From: Heligmosomoides polygyrus polygyrus | Lineage: Eukaryota > Nematoda > Chromadorea > Rhabditida > Heligmosomidae | DNA length: 64,000 nt | Assembly: GCA_947396885.1 (NCBI GenBank) | Contig: OX377203.1 | Coordinates: 22,881,253-22,945,252, forward strand | Direction of reading: 5' to 3' | Part shown: one piece after another, positions 46,924-58,003 of the stretch | Layout: the number at the start of each line of letters is the position of its first letter | How positions within the stretch are numbered: position 1 is the stretch's first letter | Position numbers and translations under genes: made by a program | The notes under the pieces: model-generated | Told to the model about the DNA's origin: nothing | Databases searched by the model: none | Seen by the model: the letters and a program-made list of their open reading frames with translations, nothing else

Positions 46924-47020
46924 GATAAAGAGCGGAGTTAATCACTCCCTTCGTGAGAGGTGCCATGCATTATATCTTTGCAGGATGTCTTAGAGACATC
47001 TTGAATGCTCATTAGGCCTA
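46924..47020 (-). mobile_element. tRNA-derived SINE, 3' fragment
   Basis: The plus strand reads GATAAAGAGCGGAGTTAATC and GAGGTGCCATGCATTATATC with a diverged body. It lies head-to-head with the following copy. Confidence 0.55.
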
Positions 47021-47030
47021 AGTAAGGGAG

Positions 47031-47325
47031 GCCCAGTGCATAAAGCGCAGCAGGAGGAGGTGTGGTTGTCGCGTGCAACCGATACCAGATCCCTGATTTG
47101 GATTTCCCGCCTAGGACAACCAAGCCGTCCATCCCTCCGGGCCGGTCTATTGGTACCAGACTTGTCTGGAAAAAATAATGCTCTGACTTGTTCATCGGCT
47201 GGCCACCGCAAGTCAATGTATGGCCAAATACGCATTCAAATCACCTCCACGACATCCCGTAGAAGTAGAATGCGTGGCGCATCCCAAAACGAATTGAGAA
47301 ACGCCGTCCTTTATCGTTTACCCTT
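47031..47325 (+). mobile_element. tRNA-derived SINE, full length
   Basis: Head CATAAAGCGCAGCAGGAGG with CGCGTGCAACCGATACCAGA, body GTTCATCGGCTGGCCACCGC, CCACGACATCCCGTAGAAGT and GCGTGGCGCATCCC, tail GAAACGCCGTCCTTTATCG. Confidence 0.75.
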
Positions 47326-47454
47326 TAAGGAGGGCCTAATGGTCAGGTCTCTGGCCCAAAAAAGCTTGAATTCCATATGCGTCTGAGAGCTCGTCTCTGA
47401 CCCTAATTAAGGTGTGATACATTTTTATCTGAATCCTCATCATTTTCATCTTCT

Positions 47455-47675
47455 AAAGGATGTCGTGGAGGCAATTTGAACGCTCATTTGACCTATACAA
47501 TTCCGATGGCAAACCGACAGCCTGCATTCTATCCTTTACAGACAAGTCTGGTTCCAATTCCTAATCCTTGGACGGATGGAATTCTTATTTGACCCTGAAG
47601 GAGGGAACTGAACCAAGGACCCTAGATTCTGGTGCACGGCACAGCCGATGGCTCCTCCGAATACGTCAAGCACCC
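47455..47675 (-). mobile_element. tRNA-derived SINE, diverged, 3' tail missing
   Basis: The plus strand reads AAGGATGTCGTGGAGGCAAT, TTACAGACAAGTCTGGTTCC and CTGGTGCACGGCACAGCCGA. The extreme 3' part is absent. Confidence 0.6.
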
Positions 47676-48547
47676 ATCTGCAATAAGCAGTTCATCCAGA
47701 TATAGAATTAGAGAAACATTCGTTACAATCATGAAAACAAAAGCTGCAGCTGAAATCTTGTCAATAATTTGCGTCCAAAGAGAGCAAAGTCAATTTCTTT
47801 CTAAAACTTTATGTTAATCTAATGACTGTTACGGTTTTTACGGTCAACCATTTTACAACTGCAGATGCGACAAAGGCTGTTACTCGAAGAAGCATTGTTG
47901 ATCGAGAGTGGTTCGAAACTAAAGAACCGCACTATAGCTGGGCTGGTTTTTACAGAGCGTTTCTCTTATGCAGTATTTGAATACATAACTCTAGCTTACC
48001 CTCAAACAATGTTTCAGCATAGCAAAGTTGTTATAAGAATGATTGCATATGAGTGCGAAAGAAATATTTCCCTCCAAAGTTTTAAGGAATGAAAATAAGA
48101 TGACTTCCACGGAATCAAAGTGTTGATAATATTAACGTTTTTTCAATGCGCACAAGTGTGCAGTGATTAACAATAAATAAATAAACAAATGAATAGATAA
48201 CACGTGTACTGTGCTCGTACTGCCTTAACAGAAGGAAAATATTACTGTTATCGTAATCTTTCCCTTACTTGCCAGGAACTTTTCATGGACTCTCCTCACT
48301 CTCTATGGCACATCTTCCATTTGTTTCGTTCCCCACCAACTCATTCAGAGTGTTGTTGCCATTCGAACGTGGTGACATTACCAGATGCTTGATTCGTTCC
48401 CAGCTGATGTGCCACTCAAACGACGGACTCGTCGTCTCTACCCTTCGGGATCTGTCCTTTCAACGGCTGCTTTTAATTTGACACGCAAATCGAGAATGCG
48501 CGGCATTCCTTTCGTGTCGACACAGCAAGGTCCAGCGGGGTACCTAT

Positions 48548-48583
<36 letters not shown>

Positions 48584-48699
48584 AGACGTGGGATCAAGCC
48601 ACACGTGTGAACACAAAGAAAAGAAGCGAGAAACAGACATTAAATATGAACAAAAAGCCATCAACGCAGGATCTTGAACAATGGTTACTGTTTGAGGAC
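47676..48699. other. Intergenic, no gene recognised
   Basis: Holds a (TTTA)n microsatellite at 48545-48582 and no recognisable coding sequence. Confidence 0.4.
48545..48582. repeat. (TTTA)n microsatellite
   Basis: About nine TATT units in tandem. Confidence 0.9.
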
Positions 48700-49245
48700 G
48701 ATCATTCTGAAACATGACAGGACCCAAAAAACAAACACAAACATAACAAACATATCACCTCTACTCCATAGCAGAGTTTTCACCCAACAATGCCGGAAGG
48801 CTTGGACAGATAAACCCAGCGACATTTCATCACAACCAAGTGATGAATTGAACTCTTTAAGGTCTCTATAGTGCTTATCGTGAGTTGGCTGGCCATACCT
48901 CAGTAGACGTCGTTCTAGCGCTCGGTGTATGACACTAGGCGTCTTCAACGTGACAGCAGTTTCGGCCCAGATCTCCGCTGTGTAGAAGAGCGCAGACGGA
49001 GCCGTTGAGCCAAATACTCAGACGTCCAGGTTCCTCGAGCAGTTTGTTGAGGTGCTGCTTAAATCGATGAATCCGCAAGCGGTCGAACAGGCAAGGATCG
49101 CCTTCACCGGCCTTTCCGCGCAACTAACGCCACCCAGGAAAGATGTGTTGGTCATCGCTAAAGGAGGTGCAAAATTGGTATGGAAGACTATTAGGAAAAA
49201 CCAGAGCCTCACCATCAGTCGCAAAGCGAACAACCAGCTCAACAT
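48700..49245 (-). pseudogene. RTE/CR1-type LINE relic (reverse transcriptase C-terminal region)
   Basis: The minus strand encodes GSTAPSALFYTAEIWAETAV followed by TLKTPSVIHRALERRLLRYG and QPTHDKHYRDLKEFNSSLGC. This matches the region just after the reverse transcriptase domain of nematode RTE-type LINEs, where LPALLYASETWA...RALERRLL-like sequence is usual. The catalytic YADD region is not present, and frame changes occur upstream near 49010-49240. Confidence 0.6.
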
Positions 49246-50646
49246 GCACGGTCATTTAATTGATACAATTGCGCCGTTAACATGGTATGGTAATTACCGA
49301 TTGTAAAACTTGGCTGGCAGAACATGATTAGAGTGCCATAATACATTGTTCCATTAAGAACTAACAAATAAGGTAATTAGTTATCTTCTTCACTGATGAT
49401 CCTCGGGGAAACTGGTTCTAAACATGTTTTTTATGAAGATATGTAGAGACAAAACAAGATAAGTTTATTATTGTTATTATTACTTTTTTGGTTACTACTA
49501 ATATCACGTTTTTAAATGTTGACGTAATAATAACATGAGAATCTGGAGATTCTTTATTCATATATTTGCAGCTAATTCTATTATAATGAAACACGAGCGC
49601 AAAACTTCGTAGAAGAAAAGTCAAAAGAACTGGGAGCCAACCAGACACGTAGCAACCATTAAGCAGAATATTCAAGTGCCTTATGTAGTTCTTGCCCTCC
49701 TATTTAGCATATATTTCACACTGTTGTCTATGCTTATCGAACATAGGAGGCACACTTAAGACAACGTTGACAGTCTTCCAGTTGAATTCCATCTCTCTCG
49801 CAGATGACATCCCTTATGCGCAGTGTCTTTTATTGTGTTTTCGCAGTCCTTCAGACTTCTGCAAACTTTCTTCGATCAGCCAAGCCATTTTGTAAAAAGG
49901 ACACGTGGGAGGCTGTTGAAGTTCGTGTGAGACGGAACGAAAGAGTAGCTCCTGTTTGACATCACCCTTATGTAAGGCAAGTTTCATTGTCAGATCGCGA
50001 TCAACCTATGACACCTACCACTTTCGAATCCTTTCCCTCCTATAAAGGCAGCTTTTATGATGTTAATTACCGCATGCAAGACCTAACGTCTACAACTACA
50101 ACGACCGTGGTGGATAGTAGAGGTAAGGCGACCAACATAGCAACAACCTGAATTCTACTCGAAGGCCTTGTGGCTATGGTGCCTCGAGGATAAAAATGAA
50201 TAATGTTTCATCTTCTTCGCTCGGAAAACAAAGGCGATGGTCGACGCCAACTTCTGCTGCTAACAGTTCGGCAAAGCAGATGACGATGACGAGAAGAGAT
50301 CAGAAATTTACCCTTATAGCTACAAAGCTCATACAACGCATAAACGCACAAAACTCAAACAGTCAGTTCTACGGTGCTATAAGGGGAAGCTGTTCAACAT
50401 TTTCCTCATACTTCTGACAGTTTCTTCTGAGTACCTCTTCGTGAGTTACTCGTTTCGCCCTCTAGAAAGCATTTGTTGTTGTGTCATTTATAGGCCAACT
50501 AGTCAACTACAGAAACAAGAAGGTCGAGCAGTGGAAGGTAGTGAACGGCGAGTATGGATGCGGATTAGGTGACAAGCATAATCGTCTGAAGAGACCGTGC
50601 TTGGGGGTCAGAAGCTGTGATGGATTTGATTTTCACGTGGCTGAGC
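49246..50646. other. Intergenic, no gene recognised
   Basis: AT-rich with short frames only (85 residues or fewer). No RNA gene seen. Confidence 0.4.
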
Positions 50647-50647
50647 T

Positions 50648-50883
50648 TGGTTGGAGGTGTGGAGCGCAGTCGGAGAAAGTGCCGATTGTCGCTTGCACCT
50701 GATTCCAGGTTCCTGGTTCGTGTTTCCCTCCCGATCCATCCAAGTCTTCTATCCCTCCGGGTCGGTGAATTGCTACCAGACCATTCTGGGAAGGATAAAA
50801 CACTGTCCATCGACTGGCTACCGAAACTGATTGTATAGGCCGAATACGCATTCAAGTTGCCCCCACGATATCCCGCAGAACTA
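50648..50883 (+). mobile_element. tRNA-derived SINE, 5' part split by TIR element
   Basis: Head GTGTGGAGCGCAGTCGGAGA with box B-like GGTTCCTGGTTCGTGTTTCC, body through CCACGATATCCCGCAGAACTA. The copy is interrupted at a TA by the element at 50884-51616 and continues at 51617. Confidence 0.75.
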
Positions 50884-51616
50884 CAGAGCGCGTAAAAAGT
50901 ATTGACGCAGTAAATGGCGATTGTGGAAGCAGCAGTGCGCGGTATGATTTAACACATTCACTTCCAAAATATGGAAAATGATGTTACAAACGCGATAGAA
51001 TAGCTCGTTATCGACATTGGCTCCTTGACTGTGAACACAGGAGCGAAAACCACGGGAGAACTCGTCGGCGGTGCGCCGCAAGTACTCTACGTGGGTTTCG
51101 TAGCGTGATTTGAACAAGGTAGCCCTCAGCGACTGGTCACTTCTGTTGGAGCTCAGACTTTATTCTCCAAATCGATTAAAAGGAGAAATCCACCGGGTTG
51201 ATGTTTAAGCTGTCCTCGTCTATGCAGCTGTTCACACCTGCGAACTTTTCTCTGTTTGCTATCATCGGATAGAGATTGATTATTTTGGAATTGAACGTTA
51301 TCGTGAACACTTTAACATCTTGTAAACACCATCTTTTTTGACAGATCCGTAGTTGGTTTTTAGGCTACTAATCTCTTTCCTCGCCGATTGTTTCGAAATG
51401 CCCTTAAATCTCTTGTGAATGAAGTATTCATTTCTTTTGGTAACAGCCATAGAAGGGCTACCGAAACAACGACGATATCGCGTTTCTTTAGTTTTTTCGA
51501 GATCATTTTTGACACAACGCAGACAACAAAAATAACACACAAAAACGTTGAAATTAGAAAGAGAAGGCTGGAGCTGGAACAAAAAGAAAGTGCGTCAATA
51601 CTTTTTACGCACCCTG
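50884..51616 (-). mobile_element. Tc1/mariner-type remnant, 733 bp, inserted into a SINE
   Basis: Ends CAGAGCGCGTAAAAAGTATT at 50884 and the inverse of CAGGGTGCGTAAAAAGTATT ending at 51616, flanked by TA at 50882-50883 and 51617-51618. The minus strand encodes LFKSRYETHVEYLRRTADEF followed by SRGFRSCVHSQGAN, the C-terminal part of a Tc1-like transposase, better preserved than in the 12379-13109 copy. The catalytic core is missing. The two copies are nearly the same length and share the same internal deletion structure, so they probably moved as a non-autonomous family. Confidence 0.85.
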
Positions 51617-51672
51617 TAGAATGCGTGGCGCATCCCAAAAGGGATTGAGAAACGCCGTCGTTTACCCTCTTG
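51617..51672 (+). mobile_element. tRNA-derived SINE, 3' part of the split copy
   Basis: Continues TAGAATGCGTGGCGCATCCC and ends GAGAAACGCCGTCGTTTACC, exactly where the interrupted copy at 50648-50883 left off. Confidence 0.75.
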
Positions 51673-52135
51673 TCAACCCAATCGCTATTTTTTTGCTGAT
51701 GACGTAACGATGGCGCCTCAAGGTCAGTAGCTTGCGTAAAAATGACACACTGAAAGCAGGAGGTGCTTCTACCCTCTGTTTTGGCGGTCATGACACTGCT
51801 GACACTGGAGCAATTAAAGTGGTTTAAAATGTACATGAGACGTGAAAATATGATTCCTCTGACATGTAAAAATAGCAAGCAGCTGGTGACAGGACGAGGC
51901 TCTCAAAAACACTAGCGGTACAGCGTTCGTATTCAGTAATAGCCTTGTTCCGAGCAATTTCCCCAATCTAATGATATCCCTTTTTGCTGCTGTTGTGGTG
52001 GAGCTCCATCAATCTCCTCCGGAGCTACTGCCATAACAAATCGGGCTCGATAGCTCCATAGAAGTAACGGCTTATCGGTCCAGAAGCACCATTTCGTTAA
52101 AATACAGAGGTTCGCGTTAATAAATCCTTGTTTGG

Positions 52136-52239
52136 TATGAGCTACACGACCTACTTCTACGGTATATTGTGGAAGCGATATGAATGCAGTAGTGAGTTAC
52201 GGGAGCCAGCCGATGAATAAGTCGGTGCTTTATCTCCAA
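52136..52239 (-). mobile_element. tRNA-derived SINE, 3' part, split by a short insertion
   Basis: The plus strand reads ACCTACTTCTACGGTATATT, GTGGAAGCGATATGAATGCA and GAGCCAGCCGATGAATAAGT. It breaks off at CTTTATCTC and the body resumes at about 52372. Confidence 0.6.
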
Positions 52240-52371
52240 CTTCTCTCTGCTTGAAACCTCGGCATTGTTAGGTTGTCAGTTAGTGTATAATGTACCACAC
52301 GAGGTGGATGTTTATTTCACAGGGCCCGACGTTTCGACTTCACATGACTTCAGTGTTCTGTAGTTTCTAGA
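52240..52371 (-). other. Insertion within a SINE, with CTGAAG...GTCGAAACG core
   Basis: About 130 bp with no SINE similarity. On the minus strand it contains CACTGAAGTCATGTGAAGTC followed by GAAACGTCGGGCC, and a little further AATAAAC. The order CTGAAG, short stem, GAAACG, AATAAA parallels the segment near 43.77 kb, though the hammerhead-type core is more degraded here (CTGAAGT instead of CTGANGA). Confidence 0.35.
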
Positions 52372-52492
52372 GAGATCCGGTACCAATCTTCTGACCCCGG
52401 AGGGATGGAGGACTTGGTTGGACTGGGCGGGATCCAAAGGAACAACTTCGATTCGGAATGCACCTGACAGCTGGGGCTTCTCCCTTCACGAT
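52372..52492 (-). mobile_element. tRNA-derived SINE, 5' part of the split copy
   Basis: The plus strand reads ATCCGGTACCAATCTTCTGA, CCCCGGAGGGATGGAGGACT and GAATGCACCTGACAGCTGGG, then the copy degrades. Confidence 0.55.
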
Positions 52493-52550
52493 GCCAAGAT
52501 CCACAGCCTCGAAGTTTTGACGTACTCCGAAGAATGCCTGAGCTGCAGTA

Positions 52551-53380
52551 TATAGTTTTCACGTCGAACACTTTCCAAATCAAATTGGGCCTTATTCCAG
52601 GCTAGGCTTAGACTTTTAAAAGCAGAGCGAACTCTTCCACATTGAAATGTGCTTCTCCTACATTGAACTGGAAACTCTTCAAAAAGGTTATAATAATTTT
52701 CTGTTCAATGAAACTTTTAGTGTGAATATCCCTCAAATTATAATTCATCTACCCAATAAGTGAACACATTGTTTGAAATTTTATAAAATTTTTATGTTTG
52801 GAGGAAAAATAATTGTTTAAAGCTTGCTTTAATGAGGGCAGGAATGCGGTTATTTTTTAGGGTCAAAAAAGAGATTGGGCCATAGACGTTGGGAATTTAC
52901 TTGATTGACAGCAGGAATTCTGTTTGCATGGAGTTTGACATCTGTTACGATGCAACAAAAGCAACTGGAAAGAACACACATATCCTCATTTTGATATTTC
53001 ATGTAAGTGGCATTTACACGATCAATCAAACAAATTTGTTGAGTGCACGGCGCGATCTGGTCTTCCAATGCGCTATATGGTTTGCTTTTTTGCTGTGCTT
53101 TAATATAAGTTTTAACTTGATATTTTTCTCTAAAAATTAAAATTTTACAAGATTGTTGCAATTATTGGGGCAGGTAAACCTAAAAAAATCCAATAAAGTT
53201 ACAACAAAGCTACCTAAACAAAAAATTACCTTCACCCACCTGGAGAGACTGTAGTTTAACCTGCCCGAAGGTCATTTTGACGTGGAAGAGTTCGCCCTGA
53301 ACTTTAGAGTTCTTAAAGCTAGCTTAGAAGAGTGTTGAATTTGATTTGAAAAATGTACAATTCGACGTGAAAATGGTATA
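52551..53380. mobile_element. TTTTCACGTCGAA TIR family, 830-bp copy with both ends
   Basis: Left end TATAGTTTTCACGTCGAA and right end the inverse of TATACCATTTTCACGTCGAA. No transposase is recognisable inside; the only open frames (about 80-103 residues) overlap on opposite strands. This is the reference copy for the fragments at 2098, 33375 and 38690. Confidence 0.7.
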
Positions 53381-54242
53381 AATGAGTTCTTCAGAAATAT
53401 CATTGAGGTAAGGGCGAATAGCGTTATGGCGTTGTGCCGAAGGAGCAAGCACAAATGTCAACAAGGCTTGAGGCTAGACCAGGTCAAGCTTAAGGCAAGC
53501 CACGGGGTTGGGAACGTGTGAACAACGAAGGGAAGAAGGCACGCCTCCACCCAATTCAGACGCTTCGTCCATCGTCAAAAGCCGAAGCTTCGTCGATCTG
53601 AAAACCCAGCAGGAGCCGTTCCACATGGCGGATGAACGCTTTCTTCAGTAACAGTCGGCAGACGATCACTGAACGTTTACCCAGGTGAGTGCGCGGTCAA
53701 ACACACGTGATGCATCGGCAGCTCGACGAATTCATCGCGACGACGTAAGGGACAACATTTCAATACGAAATGAGCGACCACTGATGGACACAAAATCTGC
53801 CAAAGGGTCTAGCTGATACCACACGACTTGAATACCCTGCGGCGGAGCTTCTACTGATAAACAGCGAGCAGCTCGAAAACTACCAGCGCGCATATGGGCA
53901 CGTACTATTGAACTGACAGAAGTTCTCACCATCAGTCGTGCAGATGTGCGTCCGAAAGTAGGCGAAAACTTTATACCTTTTTATCTTCCTTACCTTTTAG
54001 CTTTTTAGTTGCAATTTCTGTGCGATTTATGATTTTTAAGGGATAGGATAAAGCACGGCAGGATCTAATCTAATCAGAGAGGGGGAGCATCTAGCGATTT
54101 GCGTCTCTATTTCCTCCCTTGCGTTTCAACGGAGGATTCAGATGCTGCCCCATGATACGAGGGTTTTGATCGGTTGTGTGGCATGGCCTGCGCAGCTGGT
54201 GGGACTATACTGTTGCTCCCTCCCGACTAGGATGGATCCGAA
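53381..54242. other. Intergenic, no gene recognised
   Basis: Moderately GC-rich between 53500 and 53960, with a 66-residue minus-strand frame and nothing recognisable. Confidence 0.35.
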
Positions 54243-54243
54243 C

Positions 54244-54517
54244 GGCTTCAATCAAGGGGATACGCCACGCATTCTACTTCTAAACCATGTGGTGTAGAAA
54301 ATCTGAATGCGTATTTGGCCTGGGTAGTGACTTTCGCCGTTAACGGACAAGTCGGCGCCTTATGCTTCCCGGTGAACCTGGTACCAATTCACCGACCCCA
54401 GAGGGAAGGACGGCTTGATTAGTCTGAGTGGGAAACCCGAACCAAGAAACTGGAATCGAGTCTGCGCGACAGCCGGCATCTTCTCCGACTGCACGACCAT
54501 GCGCCCAAGCCTACTCT
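54244..54517 (-). mobile_element. tRNA-derived SINE, diverged
   Basis: The plus strand reads GATACGCCACGCATTCTACT, CTGGTACCAATTCACCGACC and CTGCGCGACAGCCGGCATCT. The extreme 3' tail is missing. Confidence 0.7.
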
Positions 54518-55846
54518 TTACCTTACGTATAGAAACGAGTGCTTTATAAGTGTGCCAATAAGCTGAGATGGACGCCTGTTTTGAGATTCGCTCAATCCCG
54601 AAGCTTCCCGAAGATACAAAACTTGCGCTGAAGAAGCAACAGAAATTTGGTTTGGTTTCCTGGATTTTCAAATTCACCTGGCTAATGGCAACATTTGACC
54701 AGGTGGTGGTGCAACCCCAGTAGCAAGAACTTGTCCGCTTCAATTCGACGGATGCTACCCTGTTTAGATTGTTTGTCAATGAGTTACATACCTCTTTTCT
54801 TTTAAGGCAAACTTTCTTCTCAATTTCTACATCTGGTTATTCTACGTGTTACTGTTTATCTAGCGTTTTTGTTTGCCATCCTTTAGATTTTATTTGCACG
54901 TGTGGTCGTGCTGCATAGGGTCATGGATGAGTGAATCCGTATTAACTTCGGCGATTCCCAGCCCTTCAGTACTACAAAGAATATCCGAAAAACATTGCAG
55001 CAGCCTGTATTGTCTCATCCAACAGTGCACAAGAATAGTTGTCTTGGGCAATGACACTTGGCACTGCAAAAGCAAACGGACAACAAAGGCGTGGTGTAAG
55101 GGATGGAGGCTGGAAGCTGGTACACTGGTACGCCATAGGAAGAGCGAGAAAAAGTACTTTTGGAATGCCCTTCATTTCGGACGACGTCAGCGCGGAGATG
55201 CGCAGATATCTGCATCTGACTGATCTTCAGAATGTGACAACACCAGATGTCGGATGTAGGTGTCCCTCCTCTCCTTTCCTCCAACTATTTGGAAGCGTGT
55301 CTTCAAAAAGACCATGTGCTACCCATTCTTGCGTGGTTTGTCTTAATAAAGAGAGTGATAGCATGACATCTGATGTTGTCTGTTACATGCCATGCAATAA
55401 CGGAAACAAGTAGGCTCTTGTGCTTCGGGGCCACGAAGCACCTGGATGGCTTTAAGAAGTTCAAGGTCTATACTCCAGGGGAAGAACACAGCATCCGACA
55501 CATCGGAGGAGTGATGTAACAGGAGCCTGTGTCGACCTTAGCAGGAAGAAGCGAAACATAGGCAGCAAAGGCGCTTCGGACCACGACTACAAACCACCAG
55601 GTCAACGGAAGCGAGGGGTGTGTAGCCAATGCCCAAGATCTGACACCTTTCATGGAGCTGCTCTGAGCTATTTGGTCTTCCTTTGGTGCAGCTAAGGCGG
55701 ACAGTACGGGGAACGGAGGCACTTCCACCGATCTACGTCTTGCTTATCGGTGACTAGTGGACCGCTTCATCAACTCCCTTAAAGGGTGGTACTCCTTTGC
55801 AACACCCATCTCTAGCCTGTGCCTGGTCTCCTCAAGAAGAGTATCC
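54518..55846. other. No gene recognised; long overlapping open frames
   Basis: Plus-strand open frames at 54873-55223 (116 residues) and 55039-55413 (124 residues) overlap in different frames and are opposed by minus-strand frames. None has a recognisable motif. They may be a decayed element. Confidence 0.3.
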
Positions 55847-55848
55847 TA

Positions 55849-57114
55849 CAGGGTACGTCAAAATAACGGATTGAAGCTTTTTTATCATAACTGAAAACGG
55901 TTGACAATTTCGACGAACAATCAACAAATAACAACAACATACACTTACAGCAACATCATTTCCGATCAGTTTCGAAGTGGCCTCTCTTGCGCGAATGCAA
56001 AGTACCGAACGTTTCGCGAAGCTTTCAGCTATGGGCCTCAGGTCATTAGAAGGAAAACGGTCCCACTCTCGGCGCAAGGACTGCTTCAAGGACTTGAGAC
56101 TGCGGTAACGTTTCGCATAGGCCCTGGATTCCAAAATCGACCACACGCTGTAGTCTATCGGGCTCAGGTCTGGAGAGTTTGGGGGCCATCCCTCAGATGT
56201 TATGAAGTCGGGGAGGTTGGCCTTGCACCACTTTTGCGTGTTCCTTGTTCTATGCGCAGAGTCCTACTGAAACGTCCAGTGCGTGTTGCCGAAGTGCTGT
56301 CGAGCCCAAGGAAGGACCACAGCCTCAGGAATGTTCCGCCGGTATACATCTTGGTCAAATTTGACTCCTCTGTCCACGAAGTACAAGGGTGTTCTCCCAC
56401 AGGCACAAATTTCACCCCATGCCATGACCGGTTGTGGATTTTGGCAGTGTTCAACGATGGAGAAGGTGTCCGCAGCCTTTGTGGACCAGATCCTATCATT
56501 TTGGCGATTGTGCGCCTGCTACACGGTGAACAGCGTCTCATCTTTGAAGAGTACCCGTTCCTATTCTTAACCTGCGGCCCGCACCCTTAGTTGGCGACAT
56601 CGAAAGAGCCATTCGCGCTCGTTCTTGTCCGTTAGAAGCTGGAATTTTTGGGTTCGTAGGGCTTCAAACATAATTCGTATTTGGCACTGAACAGGTGCTG
56701 ACAGCAATGTCTCGAACGAATTTCCTCATGGAAGTCTTCGGATTTCGATCAACTCGCTTCTCGACGATTTCCCGTACTCGGGACGTGTTGACGGTGCGCG
56801 TACGTCCTCGGCCTGGCCTTCATGGCCCAGCTCTCTGAGCGGAATTCTTGCTTTGGAAACAGTCGTTTGAGCGACACCGAGCAAACGAACGATGTCACTC
56901 TGACGCATTCCTCGACAACGGAGTTCCAAAATTGCGGCACTTTGGTTTGACATTACGCTGAACACGGTCGGTGGCTTCAAACTGAACTCAGACGAAACTG
57001 ACCGGTACAAAGGGATGTGCCGAAACAATTGGCACCATTGCCGCAGTGTTGCGGGTTGAAGCGTTTGCACGGGAAAACATCAAACTCTCACCTTGTTATT
57101 TTGGCGCACCCTTG
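55849..57114 (-). mobile_element. Tc1-like transposon relic, about 1.27 kb
   Basis: Ends CAGGGTACGTCAAAATAACG at 55849 and the inverse of CAAGGGTGCGCCAAAATAAC near 57114, with TA at 55847-55848. On the minus strand an N-terminal helix-turn-helix reads AAILELRCRGMRQSDIVRLL followed by GVAQTTVSKA. The middle holds pieces such as WFQQDSA-type sequence in broken frames, and the C-terminus reads WSILESRAYAKRYRSLKSLK followed by QSLRREWDRF. Frameshifts separate these blocks, so it is inactive. It is nearly full length and could be the source type for the shorter CAGGGTGCGT-ended copies. Confidence 0.8.
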
Positions 57115-57245
57115 AGATAAAGTATTATACTACTGTGTCAGGAATCATCCGAACATTAGAACCTTACGCGCCTCGTTTAGAAGTGTACACTCTAAAGAAA
57201 GGAAGGTATGGCTTAGATTATACAAAGCGTATATTCTCCCTCCGG

Positions 57246-57478
57246 GCGCGTGTAGCGCAGTCGGAAGAGGTGCCGGCTGTCGCCCCCGATACCAGGCTTT
57301 TGGTTGGGTTTTCCCGCTGAACCAATCCCTCCACCCTCTGAGGTCGGTGAATTGGTACCAGACTTGTCTGGAAAGGATAATGCGCAAATACGCCTTCAAA
57401 TCACCTCCACTACATCCCGTAAAAGTATGATGCATGGCGCATACCAAAAGGGATCGAGTAACACCTTTCTTTATCTTT
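57246..57478 (+). mobile_element. tRNA-derived SINE, with internal deletion
   Basis: Head GCGCGTGTAGCGCAGTCGGA with a shortened tRNA-like part, CCCGATACCAGGCTTTTGGT, then GTCGGTGAATTGGTACCAGA and CACCTCCACTACATCCCGTA, ending CACCTTTCTTTATC. Confidence 0.75.
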
Positions 57479-57712
57479 AATATTTTATATTCTCCCTCCA
57501 ATAGAGTAGAGCTCAGACGTGTAGAGCAATTCACTAGAAAAAATGTCGGTGAGGCTGAAGAAAACGCAAAAACCTTTACTCGTCTTCTTTGCCACAGTTT
57601 CTTGGGAATCGTTCAATGCACATGTGCAGCCGTCGCATAAGGCTTATTGTTAGAGAGCTTGAATGGAGGAGCCTCCTATACAGGCGAGTTCTTTTCTGAC
57701 TACTTCTAACCT

Positions 57713-58003
57713 TGGGCGCGTGTAGCGCAGTCGGAGGAGGCGCCGGCTGTCGCGTGCACCCGATACCAGGTTCCCGATTCGGATTTCCCGCCCAGGCCAA
57801 CCAAGCCTTCCATCCCTCCTGGGTCGATGAATTGGTACCAGACTTGTCTGGGAAGGATAGAGCGCTGACTAGTTCATCGGCTGGCCACCGCAAGTCATTG
57901 TTTGGCCAAATACGCGCTCAAATCGCCTCCAGGACATCCCGTAGAAGTAGAATGCGTGGCGCATCACAAAAGAGATTGAGTAACGCCGTTCTTTATCCTT
58001 TAC
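57713..58003 (+). mobile_element. tRNA-derived SINE, best-preserved copy
   Basis: Begins GGGCGCGTGTAGCGCAGTCG, with box A (TGTAGCGCAGTCGG) and box B-like (GATTCGGATTTCCCGCC; GGTTCGGATTTCC in the consensus) about 45 bases apart, the geometry of an RNA polymerase III internal promoter. The body includes GGTCGATGAATTGGTACCAG, TTCATCGGCTGGCCACCGCA and CAGGACATCCCGTAGAAGTA, and the 3' end reads GTAACGCCGTTCTTTATCCT. It is 291 bp. No protein is encoded; mobilisation would need a LINE partner. Confidence 0.85.

Noticed and set aside
57713..57790. Genuine tRNA gene
   Set aside because: Box A and box B are present, but the acceptor stem and anticodon arm do not form a clean cloverleaf by eye, and the same sequence recurs many times fused to a common 200-bp body, which fits a SINE.
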